NCBI GenBank assembly: GCA_945946765.1
Contig: CAMEWS010000012.1
Span: forward strand, 1 to 46,466
DNA length: 46,466 nucleotides
Source of the DNA: an uncultured Clostridia bacterium
Lineage (GTDB): Bacteria > Cyanobacteriota > Vampirovibrionia > Gastranaerophilales > Gastranaerophilaceae
Direction: 5' to 3'
The position numbers were made by a program, and so were the translations under genes. Each line of letters starts with the position of its first letter. Within the stretch, counting starts at the first letter, position 1. Under the pieces are notes generated by a model. It searched no databases. It was not told the DNA's origin and worked only from the letters and a program-made list of their open reading frames with translations. Below are positions 6,987-15,622 of this stretch, in pieces.

Positions 6987-9692
6987 ATGTCAGAATTACA
7001 ACATAAGCCTCTTACGGGCGCACAAATAAGAGAAGCTTTTTTAAAGTTTTTTGCGGAAAAACACCAATCTACTATCGTTAAAAGTTCGTCACTTGTACCT
7101 GATAATCCGACCGTACTTTTGACAACTGCAGGTATGTTGCAGTTTGTACCGTACTTTTTGGGATATGAAGAATGTCCTTATGAGCCAAAACGTATCACTA
7201 CCTGTCAAAAATGTGCACGTGCCGGCGGAAAAGATTCAGACATAGAAAACGTTGGCAGAACTCCCCGTCACCATACCTTCTTTGAAATGCTCGGAAACTT
7301 TTCTTTCGGTGACTATTACAAAGAAGAAGTTATTCCTTGGGCGTGGGATTTTGTTACAAACTACCTTCATTTAGACCCAAACAGACTTTACATCACAATC
7401 TATACTGATGACGATGAAGCTTTTGATATTTGGCACAACAAAGTTGGAATCCCCGAAGAAAAAATCTTCAGAAAAGGTAAAAAAGACAATTTCTGGGGAC
7501 CGGTTTCCGATGTCGGTTCTTGCGGACCTTGTTCGGAAATTCACTACGATCTTGGTGAAGAATTAAAATGTTGTGACGATTGCTCTGTTGCAACTTGCGA
7601 ATGTGACAGATGGGTTGAAATTTGGAACCTGGTATTTACGGAACTCTTTAAAGACAAAGAAGGCAACTATCTTCCTTTAGAAAAGAAAAACGTTGATACA
7701 GGCATGGGGCTTGAAAGAATAGCAATGGTTGTTCAAGGCAAGACTTCAACATTTGAAACAGACCTTTTGACACCGATTTTAAATAAAGTCTGTGAAATGA
7801 CAGGCAAAGAATACAAAAAAGACAACAAAACCGATATTTCATTAAGAATCATAACCGACCACGCTCGTTGCGTTTCGTTTATGATTTCCGATGGTATTGT
7901 GCCCGGAAACGAAGGAAGAAATTATGTTCTTCGTATGATTATGCGCCGTGCATTGCGTCACGGAAAAATGTTGGGCTTGGAACTTCCATTCCTTTATAAC
8001 ATTGTTGATACTGTTGTTGACAACTACAAAGAGGCATATCCCGAACTTGATGAAAATCGTCAAAAAATTAAAGACGTTATCAAAAAAGAAGAAGAAAAAT
8101 TTAAACAAACTTTGGATAGAGGGCAAAAACTTCTTGATGACTTGTTGGGTGCAGCTTCGGCGGGCAGCACAGGCGAAACCGCTGCAGCCGTTAAGATTAT
8201 CAGCGGGGAAGATGCATTCAAACTCTATGATACATACGGATTCCCTCTTGAATTGACAGTGGAAATTGCACAAGAAAAAGGCATTTCCGTTGATGAAGAA
8301 GGCTTTAAAATCTGCATGAAGGAACAAAAAGAACGTGCAAAAGCCGCTGCTCAAAAAATTATTTTAACGGACGACCTTATTTATATCGACATTGAAAAAG
8401 AAAAAGGCGAAACCGTATTTACGGGTTACGAAAAAACTTGCGGTGAAGCAAAAGTAGTTGCCCTTGTTAAAGAAGCACAAAAAGTCGACTTTGCCGATGA
8501 AGGCGAAATTGTTGATATTGTTTTAGACACAACACCTTTCTATGCCGAATGCGGCGGTCAGGTAGGTGATAGCGGTGTTATCGAAGGCAAAAACTTTAAA
8601 GCAAAAGTTTTAAACACGTTTAAAGTTGACAATCTGTATGCACACAGAGCAGAAATCACAGAAGGAACAGTTAAATCTGAAGATACTGTTTGTGCGGCGA
8701 TTGACGTATACAGAAGAAAACAAATTACCGCTCATCACACAACTGCTCACCTTTTGCAAGCTGCATTGCAAAAAGTTCTTGGTGATAGTGTAAAACAAGC
8801 AGGTTCTCAAGTTGAACCCGATAAAACACGTTTTGACTTTTCTTTTGACAGAGCAATGACAGCATCAGAAATTGCTCAAGTTGAAGAAATAATGAATGAG
8901 TGGATTTCACAAGGTTTAGAACAACATACAGATATTATGGATGCCGAAGAAGCAAAAAAATGCGGTGCGATGGCACTGTTCGGTGAAAAGTACGGTGATA
9001 CCGTAAGAGTTGTCGGTGTTAAAAATGCCAAAGGCGAGTTTATATCACGAGAACTTTGCGGTGGTACGCACGTAAACAATACGTCAGAAATCCGACTTGC
9101 AAAGGTTGTTCAAGAATCAGCCATTTCTGCAGGTTCAAGACGTATTGAAGTTGTTGTTGCCGATGCAGCGTTTAATTTCTTAAACAACAGGGCAAAAGAG
9201 GCAGAAAAGTTGGCACATCTGTTTAAATCACAGGTTTCGGAAATCGGCGAACGTGTTGACAAATTGATTGAAACCAACAAAACTTTAACAAAACGCACGG
9301 TTGAACTTCAAAAAGAAATAGCCAATGCCAAATTTTCTACATTCTTGAGCAAAACTCAAGAAATTAAAGACGGCAAATTGTTTATCTCTAAAATCGAAGA
9401 CTTTGAACCTGCTATGGTTAAAGAGTTTGTGGAAAAATTATCCGATAAACTTGGCAACAGCATCATTGTAATTGGCTCGCTCAAAAAAGACGGCGGTGTC
9501 TTTATAATGGTAAAAGTTTCCGACAACTTTGTACAAAAAGGTGTAAATGCAGGTAAAATCGTTGGTGAAATTGCAGCCGCAACGGAAGGTAAAGGCGGTG
9601 GCAGACCAAACTTTGCACAAGGTGCCGGTTCTAATGCCGCAAACCTTGATAAAGTCCTTGCAGATATAGAAAAAGATTTAAAAACAATTTAA
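6987..9692 (+). CDS. alaS: Alanine--tRNA ligase
   Basis: 901 residues, full-length class II AlaRS. The catalytic domain has motif 2 (RHHTFFEMLGNFSFGDYYKEE) and motif 3 (DTGMGLERIAMV). The editing domain carries the zinc-binding HHTTAHLLQAAL and CGGTH motifs. The C-Ala domain ends with the glycine-rich GKGGGRPNFAQGAG. It charges tRNA-Ala and clears Ser/Gly mischarging. RBS AAAGGAATGAATT precedes ATG; a TATAAA at 6947-6952 is a possible -10 box. A terminator follows. Confidence 0.98.
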   Translation: MSELQHKPLTGAQIREAFLKFFAEKHQSTIVKSSSLVPDNPTVLLTTAGMLQFVPYFLGYEECPYEPKRITTCQKCARAGGKDSDIENVGRTPRHHTFFEMLGNFSFGDYYKEEVIPWAWDFVTNYLHLDPNRLYITIYTDDDEAFDIWHNKVGIPEEKIFRKGKKDNFWGPVSDVGSCGPCSEIHYDLGEELKCCDDCSVATCECDRWVEIWNLVFTELFKDKEGNYLPLEKKNVDTGMGLERIAMVVQGKTSTFETDLLTPILNKVCEMTGKEYKKDNKTDISLRIITDHARCVSFMISDGIVPGNEGRNYVLRMIMRRALRHGKMLGLELPFLYNIVDTVVDNYKEAYPELDENRQKIKDVIKKEEEKFKQTLDRGQKLLDDLLGAASAGSTGETAAAVKIISGEDAFKLYDTYGFPLELTVEIAQEKGISVDEEGFKICMKEQKERAKAAAQKIILTDDLIYIDIEKEKGETVFTGYEKTCGEAKVVALVKEAQKVDFADEGEIVDIVLDTTPFYAECGGQVGDSGVIEGKNFKAKVLNTFKVDNLYAHRAEITEGTVKSEDTVCAAIDVYRRKQITAHHTTAHLLQAALQKVLGDSVKQAGSQVEPDKTRFDFSFDRAMTASEIAQVEEIMNEWISQGLEQHTDIMDAEEAKKCGAMALFGEKYGDTVRVVGVKNAKGEFISRELCGGTHVNNTSEIRLAKVVQESAISAGSRRIEVVVADAAFNFLNNRAKEAEKLAHLFKSQVSEIGERVDKLIETNKTLTKRTVELQKEIANAKFSTFLSKTQEIKDGKLFISKIEDFEPAMVKEFVEKLSDKLGNSIIVIGSLKKDGGVFIMVKVSDNFVQKGVNAGKIVGEIAAATEGKGGGRPNFAQGAGSNAANLDKVLADIEKDLKTI

Positions 9693-9711
9693 GATTGATT
9701 TTAAAATAATG

Positions 9712-9750
9712 CAAAAGCCACCTGATTTTTTCGGTGGCTTTTCTTTTTTA
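9712..9750. terminator. Terminator between convergent alaS and ribD
   Basis: AAAAGCCACC and GGTGGCTTTT arms with a T-rich run on the plus strand. The A-rich left side means it may also serve the minus-strand unit ending at ribD. Confidence 0.9.
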
Positions 9751-9771
9751 TTTCTTTATTTGTCAGTTTTA

Positions 9772-10872
9772 TCAAGTCGACAGCCTTGCTTCTATTAAAA
9801 TATCGGGCTTGAGATTGCAAATATTTGTAATTTCATATTTTAATGCTTGATTAATGTCTGTCACATTATAACCTTCCGCAAACTTTTTTCCGGTAGAATC
9901 TGCAAGTAATTTGGGTGCAATAAAATGGTACAACCTGTCAACTAATTCCGCCTTTATAAATGCACCATTGAGTTTCCCGCCTGCCTCGACAAGAATACTT
10001 CTTATCCCTTTTTCGTATAGTTTTTGCGTTAAAACTTCAAGGTCAATTTTATTTTCATCGTTTTTAGGGCATTTAATTATTATAACATTGTCAGGGTATT
10101 TTTGAGTATTTGTGTTTTCAAATACAGCAAGATAAACTTTTGTACCGTCATTATTAAAAACTTTGGCATCAGCAGGTGTAATACCTTTTGAGTCAATAAT
10201 TACACGTATCGGATTACGCCCGTTTTTTATCCGACAGGTCAAAGAGGGATTGTCTGCAATTATTGTCCCCGAGCCTGTTAATATCGCATCATATTTGTTT
10301 CGTAATTTTTGAACGTAATTTCTTGATTTTTCGGAAGTAATCCATTTTGAAGAGCCTGTTGAAGTTGCAATATATCCGTCTTGTGTGGTTGCGGTTTTTA
10401 TTGCAACAAAAGGTCTTTGTTCGGTTTGGTTTTTTATGAAAATTTCGTTCAATGCTTTACATTCGTTTTCAAGAACACCTGTAACAACCTCAATACCAGC
10501 ATTTTTTAGCTTTTTGATTCCGTTGCCTGATACAACAGGATTCGGATCAACACATCCGATTACAACTTTTTTAAACCCTTCTTTAATTATCATATCGGCG
10601 CAAGGCGGTGTTTTTCCTTGATGCGAGCAAGGTTCAAGGCTAACATAAATAGTCCCGCCTTTAATATCGACATTATTTTCTTTTGCCATATTAACAGCGT
10701 TTACTTCTGCGTGGGCTTCTCCGTATTTTTTATGCCAACCGTACCCTGCAACAACTCCGTTTTTATCTGTTACAATAGCTCCGACTAAAGGATTTGGCGA
10801 AACTTTGCCCTCGCCTTTTTTGGCAAGAGTGATACATTTTTTTATAAATTTTTCGTTATTTTTTTGAGTCAT
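9772..10872 (-). CDS. ribD: Bifunctional riboflavin deaminase/reductase
   Basis: 366 residues. Two domains catalyse steps of riboflavin synthesis from GTP-derived pyrimidine. The N-terminal cytidine-deaminase-like domain (about 1-145) has H54-A-E56 and the zinc cysteines C82 and C91 in 'PCSHQGKTPPCAD'. The C-terminal NADPH-dependent reductase domain (about 150-366) begins 'PFVAIKTATTQDGYIA' and includes 'ILVEAGGKLNGAF'. The start overlaps the upstream membrane-anchored unknown by 17 nt, with a weak RBS, so coupling is likely. No other rib genes are nearby. Confidence 0.96.
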   Translation of the reverse strand: MTQKNNEKFIKKCITLAKKGEGKVSPNPLVGAIVTDKNGVVAGYGWHKKYGEAHAEVNAVNMAKENNVDIKGGTIYVSLEPCSHQGKTPPCADMIIKEGFKKVVIGCVDPNPVVSGNGIKKLKNAGIEVVTGVLENECKALNEIFIKNQTEQRPFVAIKTATTQDGYIATSTGSSKWITSEKSRNYVQKLRNKYDAILTGSGTIIADNPSLTCRIKNGRNPIRVIIDSKGITPADAKVFNNDGTKVYLAVFENTNTQKYPDNVIIIKCPKNDENKIDLEVLTQKLYEKGIRSILVEAGGKLNGAFIKAELVDRLYHFIAPKLLADSTGKKFAEGYNVTDINQALKYEITNICNLKPDILIEARLST

Positions 10873-11479
10873 TTTGTGAAAATTTTACATTTTTAAAAAA
10901 CTGTTCGGCAATGATTTGAGAATATTTTCCTCCGTCATTTGCCGAAACTATAATCTTGTTTTTTCCGTCTTTATCCGTTGCCACCGAAATCATTCCTTTT
11001 ATTTTCTTTATGGGCAAGTTGGTTACCTCTGCTTCAAATTGTGCGTAAGGTACGGTTTGCCCCATAGATTTCATTGTGCCTTGACTGATGATTTTAAAAT
11101 TTTCTACGTGTATATATTGGTATTGTAATTTTTCGTTTATATTATCAATCTTTTTTTTTAATTGTCCGTTTTTAAAATCATCTTTTGTGAGGTTTATACC
11201 TTTGTTTTCGTTTACAACCGCAAGTTTTTGCCCCGTTGCATTGTGTTCTGCAATTACAGCCCTGTAACCGAGTATGTTTGCTGATTTTGAAATTTCGTAT
11301 TCTTCTGGAATTTTAGAAAAATCCGCAACATCTTTACTTTTTTCAATCATAGACTCCTGAGTAGGTTTTTCTCCTATATGAAAAGTTTTTACGCACCATT
11401 CCCAGCCGCCTATGGTTTTGAAACCAATTATAGCCAGAACAACTATTGCTACTTTTATTATAAATTTTAAACAACCCAT
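10856..11479 (-). CDS. Membrane-anchored protein of unknown function
   Basis: 207 residues, no recognised family. A hydrophobic N-terminal anchor spans about residues 4-22 (LKFIIKVAIVVLAIIGF), so the remaining ~185 residues are probably outside the membrane. The globular part alternates short beta-like strands ('KLAVVNENKGINL', 'ILGYRAVIAEH') with a charged helix, ending 'AEQFFKNVKFSQNDSKK'. RBS AAGAGGAAAACAA precedes ATG. It lies between purB and ribD on the same strand, overlapping ribD by 17 nt. Function cannot be assigned from the sequence. Confidence 0.85.
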   Translation of the reverse strand: MGCLKFIIKVAIVVLAIIGFKTIGGWEWCVKTFHIGEKPTQESMIEKSKDVADFSKIPEEYEISKSANILGYRAVIAEHNATGQKLAVVNENKGINLTKDDFKNGQLKKKIDNINEKLQYQYIHVENFKIISQGTMKSMGQTVPYAQFEAEVTNLPIKKIKGMISVATDKDGKNKIIVSANDGGKYSQIIAEQFFKNVKFSQNDSKK

Positions 11480-11538
11480 TTGTTTTCCTCTTTTTTGATA
11501 AATTTATACCAAAGATTTTTAAAAAGTTTAAAATTACG

Positions 11539-12834
11539 CTAAATTCCAAACCTAGCATAAATTTCGTCAATGTTTCTCAAATAATAACTTGAATCAAAAC
11601 AGTTTTCAATTTCTTCTTGTGTTAAAATTTTAGAAACTTCATCATCAGACAAAAGATTTTTCTTAAAATCACCGTCTTGTTTGTTAAACGCTTCCAGTGC
11701 ATTTTTTTGTACGAGCCTATATGCGTTTTCTCTGGACAAACCTTTGTTTGTTAATTCCAAAAGAACTCTTTGCGAATACACAATTCCTCCAAACAGTGAT
11801 GTGTTTTTTAACATATTTTCCTTGTGCACAACAAGACCTTCAACCAGTTTGTTAAAACGATTGAGCATATAATCTATGAGAATTGTTGAATCAGGAAAAA
11901 TTATACGTTCTACTGAACTGTGAGAAATATCCCTTTCATGCCAAAGAGCAATATTTTCCATAGCCGCCTGAGCATTGCTTTTTACAACACGGGCAAGACC
12001 CGAGAGATTTTCCGAAGAAATAGGGTTCTTTTTGTGCGGCATTGCGGAACTTCCTTTTTGCCCTTTTTTAAAAGCTTCTTCCGCTTCCAAAATTTCCGTT
12101 TTTTGCAAATGTCTTACTTCAATCACACATTGTTCAATTGCAGACGCAATCAATGCAAGTGATTGCAGGTAATAAGCATGATTGTCCCGTGCAATTACCT
12201 GTGTGGAAATCTTTGCAGGGGTAAGTTCAAGATTTTTGCATACAATTTTTTCTATTTCAGGAGAAATATTACTGTATGTACCGACAGGGCCGGAAATTTG
12301 CCCTTGAGCGATTTCTTCTTTTGCGTTTAAAAATCTTTTTTTTGCTCTTTCAAAATGGTCAAGCCAACTTAAAAGTTTAACACCGAAAGTCATCGGTTCT
12401 GCATGAATACCGTGTGAACGCCCGATACACACAGTGTTTTTGTGTTCTTTTGCCTTATTTTTTATGGTTTCAATAACTAAATTGATATCCTTTTCAATAA
12501 TATCGGAGGCTTTTTTAATTTGCAGCGCAAAAGCCGTATCTATTACATCGGAGCTTGTCATTCCCATATGAATAAAACGTGAAGCCTCGCCTACATTTTC
12601 GTTTACGTTTGTTAAAAACGCAATTACGTCATGCCCTACTTCTTTTTCGATTTCGTCAATACGTTCAACACTGAATTTTGCTCGTTCTTTTATTATTTTT
12701 AAATCATCATCGCTGATTTTGCCAAGTTTATTGTAGGCTTCACAAACCGCAATTTCGACATCAAGATAAAATTGAAATTTCGATTCCAATTCCCAAATAT
12801 CTTTCATTTCTTTTAAACTGTAGCGTTCTATCAT
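11539..12834 (-). CDS. purB: Adenylosuccinate lyase
   Basis: 431 residues from the chosen start MIERYSLKEMKDIWE, which has AAAAAGGAAACCT in front. A longer reading to 12885 lacks an RBS. PurB cleaves SAICAR and adenylosuccinate in purine synthesis. The fumarase/lyase signature GSSAMPHKKNP is present, as are 'HMGMTSSDVIDTA' and 'GRSHGIHAEP'. Length and N-terminus match the short bacterial type. It lies 69 bp downstream of the phosphatase gene in one minus-strand unit. Confidence 0.97.
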   Translation of the reverse strand: MIERYSLKEMKDIWELESKFQFYLDVEIAVCEAYNKLGKISDDDLKIIKERAKFSVERIDEIEKEVGHDVIAFLTNVNENVGEASRFIHMGMTSSDVIDTAFALQIKKASDIIEKDINLVIETIKNKAKEHKNTVCIGRSHGIHAEPMTFGVKLLSWLDHFERAKKRFLNAKEEIAQGQISGPVGTYSNISPEIEKIVCKNLELTPAKISTQVIARDNHAYYLQSLALIASAIEQCVIEVRHLQKTEILEAEEAFKKGQKGSSAMPHKKNPISSENLSGLARVVKSNAQAAMENIALWHERDISHSSVERIIFPDSTILIDYMLNRFNKLVEGLVVHKENMLKNTSLFGGIVYSQRVLLELTNKGLSRENAYRLVQKNALEAFNKQDGDFKKNLLSDDEVSKILTQEEIENCFDSSYYLRNIDEIYARFGI

Positions 12835-12903
12835 ATAGGTTTCCTTTTTACTGTGTTTTGAAGAAATCAAGTCGAGAAAAAACAATTACTCTTTATTTTG
12901 TTT

Positions 12904-13650
12904 TTACTGAGGGTATCGGCTTGTTGCACTTATCAGCATTGCCGCAAGTTTGTCTGCTCCGTCAAATCCTCTTTCTTGCAAGATTGACGAGGCTGTTTTA
13001 ACATCATAATCTACAAGGTTGTGTTTTATGGAAAATTCGTTGTTTTTAACTTCCAGTATTGCATAACAGGATTTTGGTTTTTCGCTGAACGGTCTGCCGA
13101 CACTGCCGACATTTACTACCGTTTGTTTTGTATTTGTCTGGTATCCGCAAGGTACGTGAGTGTGACCGCAAAAAATAACATTTGCATCAACGCCTTTTAT
13201 TATTTCTTCAACTTCTTCAATTTTTAAATCGTTGAATATATTTTCGTTGTTCTTTCTCGGACTGCCGTGAACAAGAAGTATTTTTATTCCTTCAATTTCA
13301 ATTTCTTTTTGTGCGGGAAGTTTTCTTAAAAAGTCTTTTTGTTCTTCGCTGATGACGGTAACATCATTTTCCAAAGCGTTTGCCATAATCGGATTGTTTT
13401 CTTTTAAAAGATGAATCATTTGGTTATCGCAATTTGCAATCATTTCATCCGTATTCCCCTGAATACAAGTAAAGTCCGTTGATTCTAACAGTTGTTGTAT
13501 TTTTTCTATTGTTTTGGAAGGTTCAGGGCCTGCCATTGCAAGATCGCCAAGACAGAAAATTTTATCGCATTTTTCAGCTTTTATGTTATCCAATACCGCA
13601 TTAAGCGCTTGCATATTTCCGTGAATATCCGATATAACAGCTATTTTCAT
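12904..13650 (-). CDS. YfcE/MJ0936-type metallophosphoesterase
   Basis: 248 residues from MKIAVISDIHGN, preceded by AAGAGGTG 6 nt before ATG. An upstream extension to 13731 would run through noncoding sequence and lacks an RBS. The calcineurin-like motifs are in order: D8-x-H10, GDLAMAG, GNTDE, HGSPR and GHTHVP. These form a dinuclear metal site for phosphodiester or phosphomonoester hydrolysis. Substrate is unknown for most members. It is first of the phosphatase-purB-unknown-ribD row and lies 87 bp downstream of the candidate hydrophobic peptide ORF. Confidence 0.9.
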   Translation of the reverse strand: MKIAVISDIHGNMQALNAVLDNIKAEKCDKIFCLGDLAMAGPEPSKTIEKIQQLLESTDFTCIQGNTDEMIANCDNQMIHLLKENNPIMANALENDVTVISEEQKDFLRKLPAQKEIEIEGIKILLVHGSPRKNNENIFNDLKIEEVEEIIKGVDANVIFCGHTHVPCGYQTNTKQTVVNVGSVGRPFSEKPKSCYAILEVKNNEFSIKHNLVDYDVKTASSILQERGFDGADKLAAMLISATSRYPQ

Positions 13651-13737
13651 AATATAATTTGCACCTCTTGAAAAGTCCGTTAAATAGTTTATTATATATT
13701 TAGGGCGAGGATGCGCTAACATTCTCTTCAAAAGCCC

Positions 13738-13806
13738 TTATGTGATTAATTTGAGCGCTATGATTATCAACAAGATAAGCCATAGTGCTCTTTCAGTTAT
13801 AATCAC
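13738..13806 (-). CDS. Candidate 22-residue hydrophobic peptide (type I toxin-like or leader peptide)
   Basis: A GTG-started 22-codon ORF. After a short polar start (residues 1-6) it reads ALWLILLIIIALKLIT and then stops, enough for one membrane helix. An exceptionally strong Shine-Dalgarno, AAAGGGGGTGAT, lies about 7-9 nt upstream. A TATAAT on the minus strand (13891-13896) would start a leader with a 5' hairpin ACGGG-TAAG-CCCGT (13872-13885). A second hairpin follows the ORF (13701-13738, AGGGC/GCCCT enclosing GAGAATG/CATCCTC). Very short hydrophobic ORF, strong SD and 5' stem are known features of type I toxin mRNAs. No antisense RNA can be proved, and a leader peptide for the downstream phosphatase is the main alternative. 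Confidence 0.4.
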   Translation of the reverse strand: MIITERALWLILLIIIALKLIT

Positions 13807-13903
13807 TTGTTATCACCCCCTTTCTCAAACTTCATCCTGCAGTAATGTTGTTTTGAGTCGGAAAGCTGATAACGGGCTTACCCGTAAATAATTATACACT
13901 GAA

Positions 13904-13932
13904 TTGTGTTATTTTGTTTGTTTTGATATAAA
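13904..13932 (+). promoter_or_regulatory. Promoter of alr
   Basis: TTGTGT (13904-13909) and TATAAA (13927-13932) are 17 bp apart, 30 bp before the alr start. It overlaps the region of a divergent minus-strand TATAAT at 13891-13896. Confidence 0.6.
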
Positions 13933-13962
13933 ATTAATACGTAAAACAATAGCGGGTATAAA

Positions 13963-15093
13963 ATGAAATTTAACAGAACATCTTTCTTAAACACCCATCG
14001 TGATGCTTGGGTTGAAGTTAATTTGGATTGCATTGAGCATAACATATTAGAGTTTAAAAAGTATCTTAAAAAAGGTGCAAAACTTTTTGCTGTTGTAAAA
14101 GCCGATGCATACGGACACGGTGCTGTGATGATTGCGCCCGTGTTATTGGCTTCAGGTGTGGATTTTTTAGGTGTGTCTTCGATTGATGAAGGTTTACAGC
14201 TTCGAGAAAACGACATTGACGCACCAATACTTGTTTTGGGAGCAGTACCTGTTTGGTCGTTTGACAGAGCGGCACAAAACAACATTTCGGTTTCCGTTTT
14301 TTCCGATGAACACATTGAGGCGTGCCGTCAAACTTATGAAAAATTAAAAATAAAGACAAAAGTTCATGTAAAAATAGATACAGGCATGAACCGCATAGGC
14401 GTGCGTCCTGACAAAGCAGTTGAATTTATAAAAAAGATACAAGCCTGTGATTTTATCGAATTAGAAGGTATTTTTACACACTTTGCAACAGCTGAAACAG
14501 AATCTTATGCACTTGAACAATACAAAAAATTCCGTAACGTTGTTGATAACATTGATACAAGCGGGCTGATTGTACATTGCTGCAATACGGCAGCAGTCGT
14601 TTGTTATGGCAATTTCGAATATACAGGGGCTCGTGTCGGTATCGGTATTTACGGTTTACAGCCTGATTTCCCTAAAGGAACAAAACAACCCGACTTAAAA
14701 CCGGCCATGTCTTTAAAAGGCAGAATTACCAATATTCATACGGCGCAAAAAGATGAAGGAGTCAGCTATTCACATACTTTCGAAACAACAAAACCGACTA
14801 AAATAGCAACAATACCTATCGGCTATGCAGATGGTGTTTCACGCTTGCTTTCCAATAAAATTTACGGAATTATTAACGGCAAAAAAATTAAGCAAATCGG
14901 TAACATTACAATGGACCAAATGATGTTTGATATTACTGATTGCGATGCTCAAGAAGGCGATGTTATTACACTTTTGGGACAAGACGGCAATGAATGTATA
15001 AAAATTGACGAATGGGCAAACATTCTCGGCACTATTCATTACGAACTTACCTGTGCATTAAGAGTGCGTTTGCCAAGGGTTTATACAAGATAA
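13963..15093 (+). CDS. alr: Alanine racemase
   Basis: 376 residues. Alr interconverts L- and D-alanine with pyridoxal phosphate for peptidoglycan synthesis. The PLP lysine is K46 in AVVKADAYGHGA. The catalytic tyrosine is Y269 in VSYSHTF. 'KIDTGMNRIGV' and 'IGYADGVSR' are also conserved. The ribosome site before ATG is weak (AGCGGGTATAAA). It is monocistronic, with its own promoter and a shared terminator with the convergent rpsO. Confidence 0.97.
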   Translation: MKFNRTSFLNTHRDAWVEVNLDCIEHNILEFKKYLKKGAKLFAVVKADAYGHGAVMIAPVLLASGVDFLGVSSIDEGLQLRENDIDAPILVLGAVPVWSFDRAAQNNISVSVFSDEHIEACRQTYEKLKIKTKVHVKIDTGMNRIGVRPDKAVEFIKKIQACDFIELEGIFTHFATAETESYALEQYKKFRNVVDNIDTSGLIVHCCNTAAVVCYGNFEYTGARVGIGIYGLQPDFPKGTKQPDLKPAMSLKGRITNIHTAQKDEGVSYSHTFETTKPTKIATIPIGYADGVSRLLSNKIYGIINGKKIKQIGNITMDQMMFDITDCDAQEGDVITLLGQDGNECIKIDEWANILGTIHYELTCALRVRLPRVYTR

Positions 15094-15110
15094 ATTTATA
15101 TAAGAACAAT

Positions 15111-15143
15111 AAAAAAGGTTCGACACTGATATCGAACCTTTTT
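15111..15143. terminator. Bidirectional terminator between alr and rpsO
   Basis: AAAAAGGTTCGA pairs with TCGAACCTTTTT. A-run and T-run flanks on both sides let it serve both convergent genes. Confidence 0.92.
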
Positions 15144-15162
15144 AAATTTGTTAAATACGAGA

Positions 15163-15438
15163 TTAACCTCTGATACCTAAAGTTTTGATTAAATCTCTGT
15201 ATTTTTGAAGATCTTGTTTTTTTACATAAGCAAGAAGTCTTTTTCTTTGACCTACCATCATCAAAAGACCGCGTCTGCCTTGGAAATCTTTTTTGTTGAT
15301 TTTCAAGTGTTCGGTAAGTTCAGAAATTTTTTGGGTTAATAAAGCGATTTGAACTTCTGCTGAGCCTGAATCTTTAGCATCTTTGCCAAATTTTTTGATG
15401 ATTTCTGCTTTTTCTTCTTTAGCTAAATTTATTGCCAT
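15163..15438 (-). CDS. rpsO: 30S ribosomal protein S15
   Basis: 91 residues, typical length. The sequence has the family hallmarks '[22 protein letters not shown]' and '[21 protein letters not shown]'. S15 binds the central domain of 16S rRNA early in assembly. RBS AAAAGGAAAACAAA precedes ATG. A strong promoter at 15512-15539 gives a ~70-nt leader that contains a hairpin at 15464-15486. Confidence 0.97.
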   Translation of the reverse strand: MAINLAKEEKAEIIKKFGKDAKDSGSAEVQIALLTQKISELTEHLKINKKDFQGRRGLLMMVGQRKRLLAYVKKQDLQKYRDLIKTLGIRG

Positions 15439-15463
15439 TTTGTTTTCCTTTTCTATTTTAATC

Positions 15464-15486
15464 AGTTTAAGTTGGTGGCGTAAACT
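15464..15486 (-). promoter_or_regulatory. Hairpin in the rpsO leader
   Basis: On the minus strand AGTTTA and TAAACT pair around an 11-nt loop (CGCCACCAACT), 25 nt before the start codon. S15 autoregulates through varied leader structures in several bacteria. Whether this small hairpin does so is inference. Confidence 0.3.
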
Positions 15487-15511
15487 AAATAAAATATATT
15501 ATCGTTACTAA

Positions 15512-15539
15512 ATCATAACATTTCAAACGGTATCGTCAA
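15512..15539 (-). promoter_or_regulatory. Promoter of rpsO
   Basis: On the minus strand TTGACG (15534-15539) and TATGAT (15512-15517) are 16 bp apart, a good sigma-70 promoter. Confidence 0.7.
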
Positions 15540-15565
15540 GCGTGTATTGATTTTTTATTACAAAT

Positions 15566-15595
15566 TTGTACAAATAATTTTTCAAATGTTATTAT
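15566..15595 (+). promoter_or_regulatory. Promoter of thyX
   Basis: TTGTAC (15566-15571) and TATTAT (15590-15595) are 18 bp apart, 27 bp before the thyX start. Confidence 0.5.
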
Positions 15596-15622
15596 ATTAG
15601 TTGAAAAGAATAGGGGAGAATT

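Noticed and set aside
7948-8256. Plus-strand ORF inside alaS
   Set aside because: Out-of-frame shadow of a conserved gene, low-complexity Lys run, no RBS.
13651-13731. N-terminal extension of the phosphatase gene (MKRMLAHPRPKY..)
   Set aside because: The extension lacks an RBS and covers the leader with a hairpin; the inner ATG has AAGAGGTG and starts the conserved MKIAVISDIHG.
15111-15143. GGTTCGA-containing stem resembling a tRNA T-loop
   Set aside because: It is the arm of a simple terminator hairpin; no cloverleaf can be drawn around it.
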